Of a stretch of DNA of 64,000 nt, positions 25,231 through 37,872 are shown in pieces. Under the pieces are notes generated by a model that made no database searches, was not told the origin of the DNA, and was given only the letters and a program-made list of their open reading frames with translations. Numbering within the stretch: position 1 is the stretch's first letter; every line of letters starts with the position of its first letter. Position numbers and translations under genes: made by a program. The DNA is from Chinchilla lanigera (Eukaryota > Chordata > Mammalia > Rodentia > Chinchillidae): NCBI RefSeq assembly GCF_000276665.1, contig NW_004955417.1, positions 22,821,270 to 22,885,269 on the forward strand, written 5' to 3'.

Positions 25231-25884
25231 GCTTACCTCGCCACTGAATGAATGCTTAATGAAGAAAGTAGATTTTCCCAAAATACGGAATTACTCTCCG
25301 CAGCTGAGACTTGGTTTCTTCAACATTCTGTTAATCAAGGCCAAGCGGGAATTGCGTACCTTGTCTTATGCAATTTTAGATAATTGTCTCTGACTGCTTA
25401 GTTTATAAGAAATGAATTAAAACATGGGAACTATGAGCAGTTACCGAAAGTAAAAGCCTTTTGCTGCTATAATTTCACGTAGCGATTTACATGAGTAAAG
25501 CACAAAAGAAGTAATTTTATGTACTGCTGAAGGATGATGCAGACCATCCCCTACAAATCCTACTAACTTACAATCTATAGTTTTAAAATACCTCAAATCC
25601 TTAGTACCTGAAATATCATACATGTAGATTCTCAAATATATATTCTCCATACCTCTGCATGAAACACAAAAGCACGCCCATCTGACCATTCAGCATTCCC
25701 ATGTAAATGTCTGGTAGGCACCTCCAAGTTAGCCTTTCCAAAACTGAGCTGCAGATACCTCCTAAACCCCTAAAAAGAAATGTTCTTAGTCCAGTGTCTT
25801 CAGTGCCTCCTGCCTCAGGATCCCAGAGTGCCGTGAGAGCACTCTGTTCCACTAAATAATCCTGTAGGTTCCATCTTGAAAAAG

Positions 25885-27035
25885 TATTCAGAATCCATGT
25901 TTCTGCTTCTGGAAAGATGGAGTGGACAGATTTTCCCCAATTCCTCACAATAAGTACAACTAAACTCCTGGACATTATGTGCAAAAGAAAGTAACTCTGA
26001 GAGAGAGAAGAAAAACAGACAAGGGACCCCAAAGTGATTTCCTACAGTTTCTATTTGAAACATTGATGCCAGACTTGGAAGCTGAAATCCAGTGTCTTGG
26101 ACATAGCAACAGGCAGATAAACAAACAAAAAGTTGCAACAAGAGCCTGTTCTGTCAGTGCTGGAGACCATGTGGGAAGCTTGTGTTTCCATCCTTAGCAG
26201 ACAGTGCTGAAACACCCATGCCACTCCCCAATAAATTGATGTCAGAGGCCTAGTGGAGAATAAGGATTGCATCAGAGCCAAGTGGTAATGAGGTTGCCCA
26301 CTTTATGGTGTTAGTGGAGACGACATGGAGAGTCCTAAAGAGAATTGCTTCCCCTCCTGCACAGGTGGGGTTGGTAGAGACCCAGTGGGCAATGAACTTC
26401 CCCTCACCCTATCATAACAAGGAACCATCTTTACCCTTAGAATTCAGTGTAGGTTCACTCTTAGCATACAGTTATTTTTACACCCTCTTAGAAGAATAGC
26501 AAGGAGGAATCCTTCCTCTACCCTTGATTGCCAGAGCTGTCTCATAAAAATCCAACCAAAGTATGCACCAATAAGGTAAAGAGCTTGGTAACAAAATATT
26601 CAAATATCTATGTTTTAATTTTTAAAAATCATCATCTCATCAAATACCAAAGGAAATCTTAAACTGGATTAAAAAAGCAAACCAATAGAATGCCAACAGT
26701 GAAAAGATAGAGAATTTAGACTTCTGTGACAAAGGTGCTAAGGTAGTCATCATAAAATGTTTCAATAAGCAATTACAAATACACTTGAAACAAATAAAAA
26801 CACAGCTCAGCCAACAAATTCAAAATGTTACTCAAAATATGAAAGATGTGTCAGAATATAGCGAGAACTTAGAATTTTAAAAAAATGAAACAATGGGGAC
26901 CAAAAACTCAGTGAATGGTTTTAATGGCAAAATGAAAAGGAAAACAGAAAAAAATTGAAGAGGAGATTAAATGGTAAAAATTACTCAAAATTAACAAGAT
27001 AAAATGGTGAAAGCACAATGGAAAATATGATGGTA
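25885..27035 (+). mobile_element. L1M-type 5' region fragment
   Basis: Resembles the 5' untranslated part of old L1M elements: AGATGGAGTGGACAGATTTTCC, AAACTCCTGGACATTATGTG, ATCATAACAAGGAACCATC, and GGTGCTAAGGTAGTCATCAT, in the known order. No ORF1 or start of ORF2 remains intact. The open frames on either strand here are remnants or chance. Confidence 0.62.
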
Positions 27036-27049
27036 GTTCTCAAAAAATA

Positions 27050-27300
27050 AACAAAGAATTTACCAAACATTTCAGCAATTTCTCTTCCAGGTATACATGC
27101 CAGAGAATGGAAAAAAATGACTCAAACAGATATTTGTATATCAGTGTTGATAGCATCATTCACAATATCCAAAAGGTAGAATCAATTAAAATGCCCACTA
27201 ATGAAAAAATGAGTGAACAAAATGTGGCATATATATACAATGGGATCTTAGTCAGCCTTAAGTAGGAACATTATGCCAAGTGCAATAAGGAATAATAACA
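27050..27300 (+). mobile_element. L1 3'-region piece
   Basis: CAGCAATTTCTCTTCCAGGT, AATATCCAAAAGGTAGAATC and TGGGATCTTAGTCAGCCTTA match the L1 3' region. It follows the 5' piece directly, so the middle of this element is deleted or these are separate insertions. Confidence 0.65.
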
Positions 27301-27309
27301 CACCTACTT

Positions 27310-29230
27310 TAAAAGAACAACTAAAACAAATTAAAGAAAAGACAGAATACAAAATTAACAATGAAAAAAATCAGTAGATTCTCTACATACTATTACAAAC
27401 TAGAGAAGAAAGAATCAGGAAAATGATTGCATTCACAACAGCTGCAAAAAAATTAAAAATGAAAGACCTAGAAATGAACCCAGTCAAGGAGGTAAAAGAC
27501 CTCTTCAAGGAAAATTACAGACCACTGAGGAAAGACACTAAATGATGGAAAGACCTCCCTTGGATCAGCAGAATCAATACTGTTAAAATGGCCATATTAT
27601 CAAAAGCAATCTATAGATTCAATGCAATCTCAGTCAAAATTCCAATGACAATCTTCAGAGAACTAGAAAAAAGAATACTAAAATTTATATGGAAACAAAA
27701 TAGAACAATCCTAGGCAAATAGAGTAAGGCTGTACGTGTCACAATACCTGACTTCAAACTATACTACAAAGCTACAATAACAAAGCATGCATGGTACTGG
27801 CAGAAAAAGAGATTCATAGACTGAATAGAAGACAGAAAAACAAAGTCACTCACTACCTGCCATCTGCTTCTTGACAAAAAGGCCAAGAACATACATTAGA
27901 GAAAAAAAATAGCCTGTTTGTGCTGGAAAAACTGGATGTTTATATGTAGAAGATTGAGATTAGAACCTATCTCTCACCCTATATAGATTGGGTTGGTAGA
28001 GACCCCACCAATTTATAATAGGTCAAAGACTTGAGTATGAGACCTCAAACTTTAAAACTGCTATATGAAAACAGAGAAAACCCTTGAAGCTATCAGCATA
28101 AGCTTCCTGAATAGGACTTCAATAACATAGGAAATAATGGCAAGTATCTAGAAATGGAACTGTATCAAACTAAAAAGTTTCTGCACAGCAAAAGATACAA
28201 CTAACAGAGTGAAGTGACACCTTAGGAAACTTAACCTCCCCCCAAAAAAAAATAGCCCAATCAATAAATGGGAAAATGAACTGAAGTAACTTCTCAGAAG
28301 TGCCCATAAATATATGAAAAATGTTCAACATCTTTAGCCATTAGGGAAATACGAATCAAAATAACGTTGAAATGATATCCCACCCCAGTCAGAATGACTA
28401 TCATCAAGGATACAAAAGCAATAAATAAATAAACCAATAAAACCTAGCAAAGATGTGGAGGGAAATCTACATTGTTGGTGGGACTATAAATTAGTAATAA
28501 ATTACTACATTTTCCTATGGCAACCAGTATGGAATTTCCTCAAAGAAACTAAAACTATCATATGACCTACTTATACTACTCTTAGGTATATACCTAAAGA
28601 AATTAAAGTCAGCATCCATAAGGATAATTGCATAGCCTTGCTAATTGAGGCACAATTCTCAATAGCCAGATATGGAACTCCTAGGGGTCCATCAGTGGAT
28701 GAGTAAGGAAATGTGGTATGTACATAGTGGAGTATTAGTCATCCCCTGAGAGCAATAAAATTGTGTCATATGCAGGAAAATGGTTGGAACTGGAGAACAC
28801 CATGTAAGCAAAATCAATCAAAGAAAGACAGCTATCCTATGTTTTCCCTAAAATGTGGTATCTTTAAGAGAAAAAAAAAGATGACATGAATTAGAAAGAG
28901 ACTATTATTAGACTATAGGAAGGAAATTAGGGAGAGGAGAAGGAGGGCGATAGGGAGAATAAGTATGATCAAAACATAGTTATGTGCGTGTGTAAAAATA
29001 CTACACTAGCCCAGCATAGTGGCACATGCCCATAATCCCAGGCCTTGGGAGGCTAAGATAGGTAGATTGCTGCATGTTAGAGGCCAGGCTAGGCTAGGTA
29101 GTGAGTTCAAGGCCAGCCTGAACTATACAGTGAGACCTTGTCTCAAAAAACAAACAAATAAAGAAAAAAGGAAAATACTGCATTAAAACCCAATATTTTG
29201 TAAAATTAATCAGCATTAACAAAATATATT
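27310..29230 (+). mobile_element. L1 ORF2 3' end and 3' UTR, inactive
   Basis: Long sense fragment: CTAGAAATGAACCCAGTCAA, AAGCAATCTATAGATTCAATG, CTGACTTCAAACTATACTAC, then the 3' end with GGAAATGTGGTATGTACATA and a purine-rich GGGAGAGGAGAAGGAGGGCG block before the A-rich tail. Stops in all frames. A B1 (29008-29164) splits the tail. Confidence 0.82.
29008..29164 (+). mobile_element. B1-type SINE in L1 tail
   Basis: AGCCCAGCATAGTGGCACATG ... GTGAGACCTTGTCTCAAAA. The L1 3' tail reads AAAATACTACAC before it and AAAATACTGCAT after it, a plausible duplicated target. Confidence 0.87.
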
Positions 29231-29265
29231 TAAATAATTTAAAAATGAATTATAAAAGAATGAAG

Positions 29266-29299
29266 TGAAGGAAGGAAGGAAAGAAGAAAGGAAGAAAAA
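29266..29299 (+). repeat. GGAA/GAAA-rich purine repeat
   Basis: AAGGAAGGAAGGAAAGAAGAAAGG-type tract just before an ID element. Confidence 0.85.
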
Positions 29300-29318
29300 G
29301 GTAACAGAATTAATTTTG

Positions 29319-29400
29319 AGGGAGCTGGAGATATTGCACAGTGAGTGCCTGGTATACCATATGCCCTAGGGTTCTATCCCCAGGACCAAAAAGAAATAAA
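29319..29400 (+). mobile_element. ID-type SINE, degenerate
   Basis: GAGCTGGAGATATTGCACAG ... GGGTTCTATCCCCAGGACC, A-rich tail. Lies between two L1 3' ends. Confidence 0.7.
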
Positions 29401-29439
29401 CACAGAAGAAAACAAAAATAAGTCAATAAAAACAGAACT

Positions 29440-29595
29440 GGGTGAATATAGAAAAGTAAAATATCAATTTATAGAAGGTATAAAGAAGGAGATTACAAAA
29501 TATGTGCATGTTTGAAAATACCACACTGAAACTCAGTATTTTACAAAATTAATGGAAACTAACAAAATTTATAAAAAATAAACTAAAAAACTAGT
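29440..29595 (+). mobile_element. Second L1 3' tail
   Basis: ATATGTGCATGTTTGAAAATACC ... CAGTATTTTACAAAATTAAT parallels the tail of the preceding L1 (28975-29007 plus 29165-29215), so it is a second copy of the same 3' end. Confidence 0.65.
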
Positions 29596-31506
29596 GTTTC
29601 AGTGACATAATGACTGAATGGTGCTGTGTTGTTTGGTGAATATCATGAAACTTTGAGATATTTAATTTAATCATATAGAATGCAATTTTGTACAGAGTAT
29701 GTGCTTAGCTATTTGTGTTCCTATTTCAAATATAATTGCATTTACACTGCATGAATCATAATATCAAGTCAAAGCCATGAAGGTGGGTGTCAATGAATAA
29801 GTAAGAAGATATGTTTACTAACTGCAAAAAGAAATTTTGTGAGACATACCTACAATAATGCTACAAGAGAAATTTATTGCCAAATACCTGTTAGAAAACA
29901 AAAAAAATCTCAAGTCAGTAAACTGTGTACCCTTTTCAAGGTCCTAGAGGGGAAAAAGCAAAATAACCCTCAAACAGACCGAGGAAAGAAAATAATAGAA
30001 GTCAGAGTGCTGAATACACTGAATATATTCAATCACAGAAAGATGATTGGACACAATCATTAAATTTCTGCTTCCCCTCCCTTTACTCTTGTAAGCATTA
30101 ATTTCACTGTAGATATTCCTTTACTGGATAAAATAATTTCTCCCAGTATTCCCAATAATATGTTCTTTATTTGCTCTGTCATGAAAATGAAAAGTTTTTA
30201 GCACAATCCTATATTTTCTGGAAATATTTCAAAATTAGTTAAAGGCAAAGTAAGAGAGTCTGGTGAGAGCCTTCCAAACCACACCATGGACCCTGACTAC
30301 CACACAGGGACAGGAAGCCGAGGATAGCCCGCCATCCCTAAGTGAAAAAGGGGAGAAAATAAACAGCCTGACTCATTTTGCTTGTGTGGCATAACAACTC
30401 TGCCCACTGAGAAAACACAGCCGTGTGAATGCCACCCTGTGGCTGGTCTATCTATGCCTTGGAACCAGCCAGCGTGACAGCTTACACAAATCCTTTTCAA
30501 GCCAACACAAGGACAGAACCAAGACATTAAAGATGAGCCAAACACATTTTTAAATGTCACTTTATTCCTATTCAGTATTTGGATGAGCTGAAGGATTTTT
30601 TAAATCAGATTTTATTGGTACACTTTAAATATACATAATGATTATATTCATCATAGAAAATTTGTACCTGTACATGATATAACTTGGTTTTTTTCTTTTT
30701 CCCCATTTCCCTACCCTCCCTTCAATCCCTTCTCCCCTCCCCATTCACAAAAGCTCTGTTTCTATGTTTCCCCTGAAGGATTTTCTGAATGTCAATTTAT
30801 TCCTGTTCAGTCATTGCCTGAATGTAGAGCTTCACTGAAGGTAAGTCTCCTTTGAACATCTGTCTGATGGTGCTGGGCCTGAACTGGGCAGTGATGAGCA
30901 GAGAGACCCAGAGCACAGCACCAACCTCTTTAGAACAAACTCAGCTTCTGTCTCTGCCTTGGCTTGAGGGTCTGGATGGAAAGTAATCTGACCCCACTGT
31001 TCCCTGTTTCTGCACATTCATGGCAGGCAGCCTACGTGGGGGTCCTCCCTGGTAGCTATTAGAAACCAAAGAAGCATAGATGTGCTATTTTCAAACAAAG
31101 AAATTTTAAGCAAGAGATCATGTAAGGGCTGTGTATTCTTTTCTGTTCATATTGTATTCTGGGAGAGGGGCATGGAGATCTTTCCCTCTTCTTTCCTTCT
31201 TATTTTTTTAATCTGAAAAAAGTAATCATTTATTGCCATCATCTGTTCCCTTGAAAAGGACAGATTTTTATGCACTGGTTGTGGTGTCTCCCAGATGAGC
31301 TACTCCTTTCGCCAGATCTAGAGAAAATTAGGAACTCTACCCTATGACACCACTTATCATTAGGAAGGATCAGAAACCCTCACTCAGAAGAAATGGAAGG
31401 AAAGATCAAAAGTGTCTCTGCCATCTCCTCCTCCTGAAGGAAACATATGGTGGTCACATAACTAACTACATGTAGGACATAAGCAGAGTCAGAAGAAGCC
31501 ACATTG

Positions 31507-31868
31507 TGTCAGTCACCTCTCAGTCACTGTTACAAAATACCTGAGGTAAACAGTTTAAAAAGAGGAAAGGTTTATTATGGTTCATGGCTTCAGAGGTTTT
31601 ATTTTGGTCCCATGGTCAATTGGCCTGTTACTTTAGGTATATAGAGGAAACACATGGCAGAGAAAGCCTGTTTACCTCATGGCTGCTGGGAAGCAAAGAG
31701 TGTTAAGGAAAAGCAGGGCCTGGGCTCCCCATATGTCCTTCAAGGGCTCCTAGTGACCTACTTCCTTCACTAAGCCTGACTCCTAAAGCTCCCAACAGTG
31801 CCACAAGCTAGTGACCAATGGGCCTTTAACCCATGGGCCTTTGAGGGACATGTATCCAAACCATAGCA
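31507..31868 (-). mobile_element. MaLR-like LTR, old copy
   Basis: TGTCAGTCACC to AAACCATAGCA on the plus strand. It contains TTACAAAATACCTGAGG, AGGTTTATTATGGTTCATGG and the late part GACATGTATCCAAACCATAG, all shared with the 51.7-kb copies. Diverged; no clear flanking duplication. Confidence 0.65.
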
Positions 31869-32282
31869 AATATGTAAACAGAAAATATGTAAATATGTAA
31901 GTTAAACCAGTATAGTTGTCATTTGGTAGAAGACACTAAATATTTTGCTTGATGGTTAAGTCAAGTGGGAAAGATTACCTTTGGCAAATCATAGAATGCA
32001 GCCAGTAGCATGGTTCCACCTTCATCCCAGTCTATTTACGATGTTGTCAAAGTCAAAGGCAAAGCATGTTAAAAATCATGAAAGCAAAGTATTATTCAGG
32101 TAATATCCTTATTTATAGCATATGCTTCGAATTACTTTGCCTAAATTTGACAGATTCCCTCAAGAGTTCTCTGAGCTGAAAGTAACAAATGAAAAGCTAG
32201 TAAACAAGAAAAATTAATATAAATTATTGTAAAGAAGGAGGCACTGCACTAGTTCATGTAGCAGCATGTCTACAGAGGGTGT

Positions 32283-32475
32283 GCTGGGCATGAAGCAGCA
32301 CCCAGACTCCTCAAGAGGCAGGAGGACTGCAAGTTCCAGCCCAGCCTGGACAATTTGGCAATCTAGGGAGATACTGTCTTAAAATAAAATATAAAATGGT
32401 CTTGGGATATAGCTCGGTGTGAAGGCCCTGAATTCAGTCCCCAGTGATACCACAAGAAACAAAAACAAAAACAAA
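32283..32475 (+). mobile_element. B1-dID-like composite SINE
   Basis: B1 half (GCTGGGCATGAAGCAGCACC ... GATACTGTCTTAAAAT), A/T linker, then ID half GGTCTTGGGATATAGCTCGG ... TCAGTCCCCAGTG and an AAAAAC tail. Confidence 0.75.
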
Positions 32476-32496
32476 ATAAAACAACCTTCCATTACA

Positions 32497-32610
32497 GCAG
32501 TTAGCATGGTATGCGCCCATAACCCCAGCTGCATGGAAGGTTGAGGAGAAAAGACTGTGAGCTCCAGGTCAGCCTGAGCAACTTACTAAGACCTGCTTTA
32601 GGGCAGATGA
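32497..32610 (+). mobile_element. B1-type SINE fragment
   Basis: GTTAGCATGGTATGCGCCCA ... GGTCAGCCTGAGCAACTTAC. It runs into the purine tract 32611-32706, which may have grown from its A-rich tail. Confidence 0.68.
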
Positions 32611-32706
32611 AAGAAAGAAATGGAGAAGGAGGAAGGGAGAGAAAGCAGAGAGGGGAGGGAAGGAAGGGATGGAAAAGGGAGGAAAGGGAAGGAAGGAAGA
32701 AAGTAA
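32611..32706 (+). repeat. Purine tract, G+A only for about 90 bases
   Basis: GGAAGGGA/GGAAGG-like run with few pyrimidines, following a B1 fragment. Could adopt triplex structure. Confidence 0.85.
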
Positions 32707-34892
32707 AAAGATTCTGGTTGGACATCTTCATGATTCTCTCGACGCTGTCTTTTGTTTCTGTCTGTAGACTCTACCACAATAATCTCAAAATAACTTCCAG
32801 CAACAATTGATGTGTACATTTTTTTGTTGTTTATAACAAAGAACTCTCCCCCAACAATAGAAAAAATCATCTTTACTCTGATTGGGATCAATGTAAGCCA
32901 TGTCCATCCTTCTGTGCCATCTGTGGATGAGCCTATGGGAGGTTACACTTTGAAGTTTTATATGATTTGTTCAGTTTTCTGAAATGAACAATAGAGAGGG
33001 TAAAGTCAGAGCCAATAAAAAAACACTTATATGAGACTCACATGTGGGCATTATATAAATGTTTGTTAAAATAGTTTTCAGAATGAAATTTGACGTTTTT
33101 ATCCCAACATTTTGATTTACAGCTCAATCAACTAATATTACTAGAGTGATCATGCACGGAAAAAAATTGATTCTAAGAGTGATTTTTATTTTTATAACAT
33201 CATGTAATGGCTATCTTGAATCAGTGTAATTTAGTTATAAATACTTGATTTTGAAATAATATTCTGGTGCATTATTAAAAACATATTTAATTTCTTGCCA
33301 CCAGGAGATCATTTTCTGCCCTGCAGTCCTCTTGCTGCTCAAAAATATATATGAAATCATGAGTGAAAGAGATGTCTTCAATGTTTTGTTCAGTATAAAT
33401 AAATACCATCTTTTAAAAATCCTTTAAAAGCTATCATCTCACAACATTTCCACTTTCAATTCCTTCAAGGAACAGTAATAACATTTACTTACCTAAAGTA
33501 ATTTTATAAGAATCATTAATCTTCTAAAATGCTTTGATAGGGTAAAATAAATGACACCATATAGCATAAACCTCTCTACTAGTTTCAGGTATAATTTCAA
33601 TGTCAAATGGCAGTATGTGTTGTATTAAATTAATTTTTTTTTCATTATTGATATTTCTTAGCTTTTTGCTCTTCTCTACTAATTTTTGTTTTCTTCACTG
33701 TCATTATATGGTAAACGTTTGTAATGAAATGCCCAGGGAGAGCACTGTTCAAATCTGCTATAGCGAAACACCGAATTCCTTTCAATGTACCTAACTTGGC
33801 AGTATTCCCTGTATGATTTCATCCAAGCTATTACAGCAATCTTGCTAGTCTACTTCTATATCCATCAGAGAAGAGTCACCTGATAACTAAGGGTGGACAC
33901 TTCTGGCTATTATCTGGTTTAGAAATGTCCTTGCCAAACAGAAATCCCTTGAAGTCTTTGTCTAACAGACAGTTTCTGTTTTGCATTTCCTTATGTTTTG
34001 TTTTCTTTTGTTTTCTTAGAGACAGTTTCTCCTTTGTCTTTCTGCCAAAGGAAGAGCTCTCTGGCAGTAGCAGGGCTAATCCACAGAAATCCCACTTGGT
34101 TTCATCAGCTGACAACTGTGTGACACTGACATGTCTTCCCTGCTCCTTGCCAAAGAACTGGGGTTCTTACTTAACTAACTTTTCTCACTGAGAGAGTCAT
34201 CCCATTGACATACCAAATTCAAGTCAAATTTCTTATATTTTCAAGAGAAACAAATGTCAAAATACCTCCTGTAGTATTTAAAAGGACTTGACATACTTGA
34301 CTTTGAAGACATTCTACTTTTTAAAGAAAATAAAGCAATGAGATTTTTGAGCCTGTTCAAAGGAAGGGCAATGGTGTTGGTGAACATCAGCTAACATTAC
34401 AGTTTGATCAAGCAACTTTTCATTATATCCAAAATAGGCCGCTGAAGGTTCATTCATCACACCCAAATTCCAGGTATTAAAATGAAGGAAAGGAAAACAA
34501 AAGTGCCTGTTTCCTTTAGGAATCCTCCCAGAGTCCTTACAACATTTCTGTATCTTCAGCTACAGCTTTACCACGTGGCTGTGACTGTCGGCACAGAGAT
34601 TTGGGGAATGGATTTGCCTCTCTGTTCACACTACTGCCCAGAATAAAAATCAGGATTCTATTACTGTAAATAAGAGGGAAGATACTGAATGGAAGTTGAC
34701 AGCAGTGTCACATCTATTATATTTGGTGGTTTTGTGGGAAACGTCATGCAACCATTAAAAATAACGAATGGGAGCTATGCTAATTGGCTTTGGGGGGTGT
34801 GTCTAGGGAGATTTCCACCATGATTGCTAGATGAGAAAAGCAAAATATACAGAAGTGATCATGCACAATTCTATTTTTGAAAAATAAATTTT

Positions 34893-35090
34893 TTAAGTGC
34901 TGGGATTGAACCTAGGCCATCTCTCGTGCTAGGGAAGCACTCAACCACTTTACTACTCTACATCCTGATCCCCAACTTTTTTTTGAGACAAGAGCTCACT
35001 AAGTTACCTAGGGTGGCTTTGAACTTGTAATCCTTCTGCTCAAGCCTCCCAAATAGTGGGGATGGCAGGTGTGGACTATGCCATTGGGCC
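34893..35090 (-). mobile_element. B1-dID-like composite SINE
   Basis: Antisense: ID half (AGTGCTGGGATTGAACCTAGG ... CTACATCCTGATCCCC), T run, then B1 half ending GGTGTGGACTATGCCATTGG. Confidence 0.75.
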
Positions 35091-36344
35091 AGAGAGTATG
35101 TTTACATATTTATGTCTATGTATGCATAGGATATATAAATACGAGAATACAGGAACACTGCTGAAAGATATAAGGTAGTTTGTTAATGTGCTTTCTAGGT
35201 AAGTGGAGAGAGAATGAACATCTTTTTATTATTCCCTTGGCATAACAGGTATGTTTTACTTTTGTAATTTGGAGACCAAAAATTATTTTTGAAAACATGA
35301 TCCAATCTTAAGAATACTTTCTAACATACATGGCACTTTACAGGTAAAGCAATCCCTGATCGACTCTATCGTCAGTACAAAGACCTCATTATAAAGTAGT
35401 TTCCCTATTTTGTTTTAAAATACATATTTATTTAGCTAAATTATTTATTTGGAAAGCATGCTAGCTAGATAGTTTAGAAAGAACATGGTGCTCACTTTGA
35501 GCTAATGAATGTTTACAAATGTTTATAAATATTTAAATATCGTTATAAGGTAGGATAACATCACAATAGATATCATCAATGAATTATCTAATGTTTACAG
35601 AATTAAACAGAACTACACTTACATTTATGAAATGAAACAAAATATCCTTTATGAATTGTATTTAATGTTTACATATTTAATTCCATTTAGGCTATGAATC
35701 TTTCATGAAAAAAGTCCTATTTGGGAATCAGTCACATCTTTCAAGAATAAATCATTCTCATGTCAACTTGGCTTCATCAAAATTTCATGAAGAAAAAAAA
35801 TCTAAAAATGAGGTACAACAATATTACAGTATAAATTATACTCAATCCAGATATAATAAACAACATGATGAATATTAAAAATAAAACAAATTAATTAATT
35901 CTCTACCTACCCCAGTTGAATGTGAATGTCTATTTGCCATGAAAAATGTCCAGTGTAGTGACCTGAGGGAAAAAATCTCATGCCCAGCAGTACTAAGGCA
36001 TCATTCTTCTTGCACTACAAGGTCAAAAAAAATTTCAGTGCCTATTAAAATTTTTAATAATGATATTAGAATAATTTTCAAAATTTTTGATGTGAATTTA
36101 AATTCAAATAGCTCATTCAATAATGGCAATATTTGACTTTAACCATTGTCATGGCCAAATATTGATTTGCTATTACTAGGTCATTTGGAATCTGGACAAA
36201 CATGTATTAAGCGGACCACTTAATGAAACTTTCATGCTGGATGAACAGTGTGCTGTACTGCAAAAGGTCACCCAGGAACACTAATGAGCAACATAATGAC
36301 TCAGGGCAATTTTAATAAATGTCACTACCTCTCTAAACACTGTG

Positions 36345-36685
36345 TAAACTACTTGCCTGTTAGGTACTTTGTAGTGAAAGTTCTCAACCTAATAAGGAAT
36401 GAAAAAAAATTGGATACCAAGGTTGCAAAGATCTATAGTACAATAAATTTTGAGAGCCCAAATTCACATGACTTTTATTACAGTGTATTGTTGTACTTTA
36501 TTTTATTTTTTATTATTATTGTTAACCTTTGTGACAATTTTACAAAATTAAACTTTATCATAGGCATGTATTATGCATAGGAAAAAACAGTATACATAGG
36601 TTTTGGGACAATCCACAGTCAGGCATCCACTGTGGTGGGGTCTCAGAACATATCCCCTAGGGTAGCTTATTTTAGTATGCTCCCT
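36345..36685 (+). pseudogene. Tigger remnant with transposase N-terminal fragment
   Basis: 36370-36450 translates to KVLNLIRNEKKLDTKVAKIYSTI, clearly related to the CENPB-type helix-turn-helix at the start of Tigger transposases. It is followed after a deletion by the 3' end (ATCATAGGCATGTATTATGC, CAGGCATCCACTGTGG, AGAACATATCCCCTAGGG). It lacks the catalytic DDE domain. Confidence 0.75.
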
Positions 36686-36914
36686 CAGTATTTGTTCTGA
36701 ATCAAAACTGGGCACTCAGAGCTTTTTCTACATGCCCTGGGTTCATGCTTTAAGAAACACCGCAGTAGTAGAAAACTTAAGTTTGGTCATCACCATTATA
36801 ATCGGTCTTCAGATTTCCATAAGGGTAAGTGTGAAAATTGGCATTGTCAGGTATTTCAAACTTGAAAAAAATGCTGTAGTCATAGTAAATTAAAATAAGA
36901 ATAAGAGGCTAAAA

Positions 36915-37040
36915 GGGGCTGGGGATTTAGCTCAGAGGCAAAGCGCCTGCCTGGCAAGCGCAGGGTCGTGAGTTCGGTTCCCGGTACCGGAGAAAAACAA
37001 AAAAAAAAAACAAAAAAAAAAAAACAAAAAAAAAAAAAAA
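36915..37040 (+). mobile_element. ID-type SINE, long A-rich tail
   Basis: GGGGCTGGGGATTTAGCTCA head, TAGCTCAGAGG box A and GAGTTCGGTTCCC box B, ending GGTACCGG with a tail of A runs broken by single C. Flanks AAGAATAAGAGGCTAAAA (36897-36914) and AAGAATAAAAGGCTAAAA (37041-37058), one mismatch. Among the youngest-looking copies here. Confidence 0.93.
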
Positions 37041-37704
37041 AAGAATAAAAGGCTAAAATGTTAATGTTACTAAGTTTCTAGTGCTGTACCACATATTTCT
37101 TATTATTGAAACTATAGCGAGCCTATTTATAAAAAAAGTTTCAGTCATTTTGCAAGAGTAGCCTGGTATCATTTCTCGGTCAGAGGTGGGAGTATAATCC
37201 AAGTAAGAGGCTGGCAAACAAGGACAGAGGATTCAAATCAGAAAATAGTGATATATTTCTATATTCAAGGTTCACAAATCCAAATCTACAATGATTTTTC
37301 ATGGCTTCCAACTCCTAAACTTACGTTTCAGTTAAGTGAAAGCAGCCATCTAAGCGATGTGTGGGATTCAGCTGAGCTAACATTGTAGAAGAGCTTAGTT
37401 CCCATTTCATAACCTATATATTGAAATAAAACTCCAAATGCAAATAATACTTTTCAGTCACATTGTAAATCATTTTTTGTGATGGTTCTTTCAATCCTTA
37501 GCCTAAACTAGATCTGGGACAGATTCCAAGCCACGACAAAAATACAAAATTCCACATTTTCCATTCTTAATTTTGCTTTAAAGTGCATTCTCTACAGCTA
37601 ATACTGGGGAACTCGAAATTCTCGTATTCACTGGTTATTAAATGACCAAGTCATTTCTAAAACTTCCATCAGCTTTGTACCTTCCTGATATTTCTGCAGA
37701 AAGC

Positions 37705-37872
37705 AGTTTTTCTTTCTTTCTTTCTTTCTTTTTTCTTTTGTCTTTTGAGACAGGGTCTCGCTATGCAATTCAGGCTGGCCTTGAGCTCACTTTGTAGCCC
37801 AGGCTGGTCTCGAATTCCCAACGATCCTCCTGCCTCAGCCTCCCGAGTGCTGGGATTACAGGAGTGCCCGGC
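37705..37872 (-). mobile_element. B1-type SINE with (TTTC)n tail
   Basis: Antisense: tail of about five TTTC units, GAGACAGGGTCTCGCTATGC, TTTGTAGCCCAGGCTGGTCTC, GAGTGCTGGGATTACAGG. Lies 0.9 kb upstream of the UTP23 ATG. Confidence 0.9.

Noticed and set aside
24727..25281. Open frames of 184 codons (minus) and 166 codons (24528-25028, plus) at the EIF3H start
   Set aside because: They overlap the true EIF3H exon in other frames and owe their length to the CpG-rich composition. The EIF3H frame is fixed by homology and splice sites.
25616..26032. 138-codon minus-strand open frame
   Set aside because: Runs into the L1M 5' region from about 25885, antisense to it; the rest resembles no protein.
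36915..36990. tRNA-like gene (TAGCTCAG box A and GGTTC box B)
   Set aside because: It is the tRNA-derived head of an ID SINE with an A-rich tail and target duplications; the same holds for the other ID copies.
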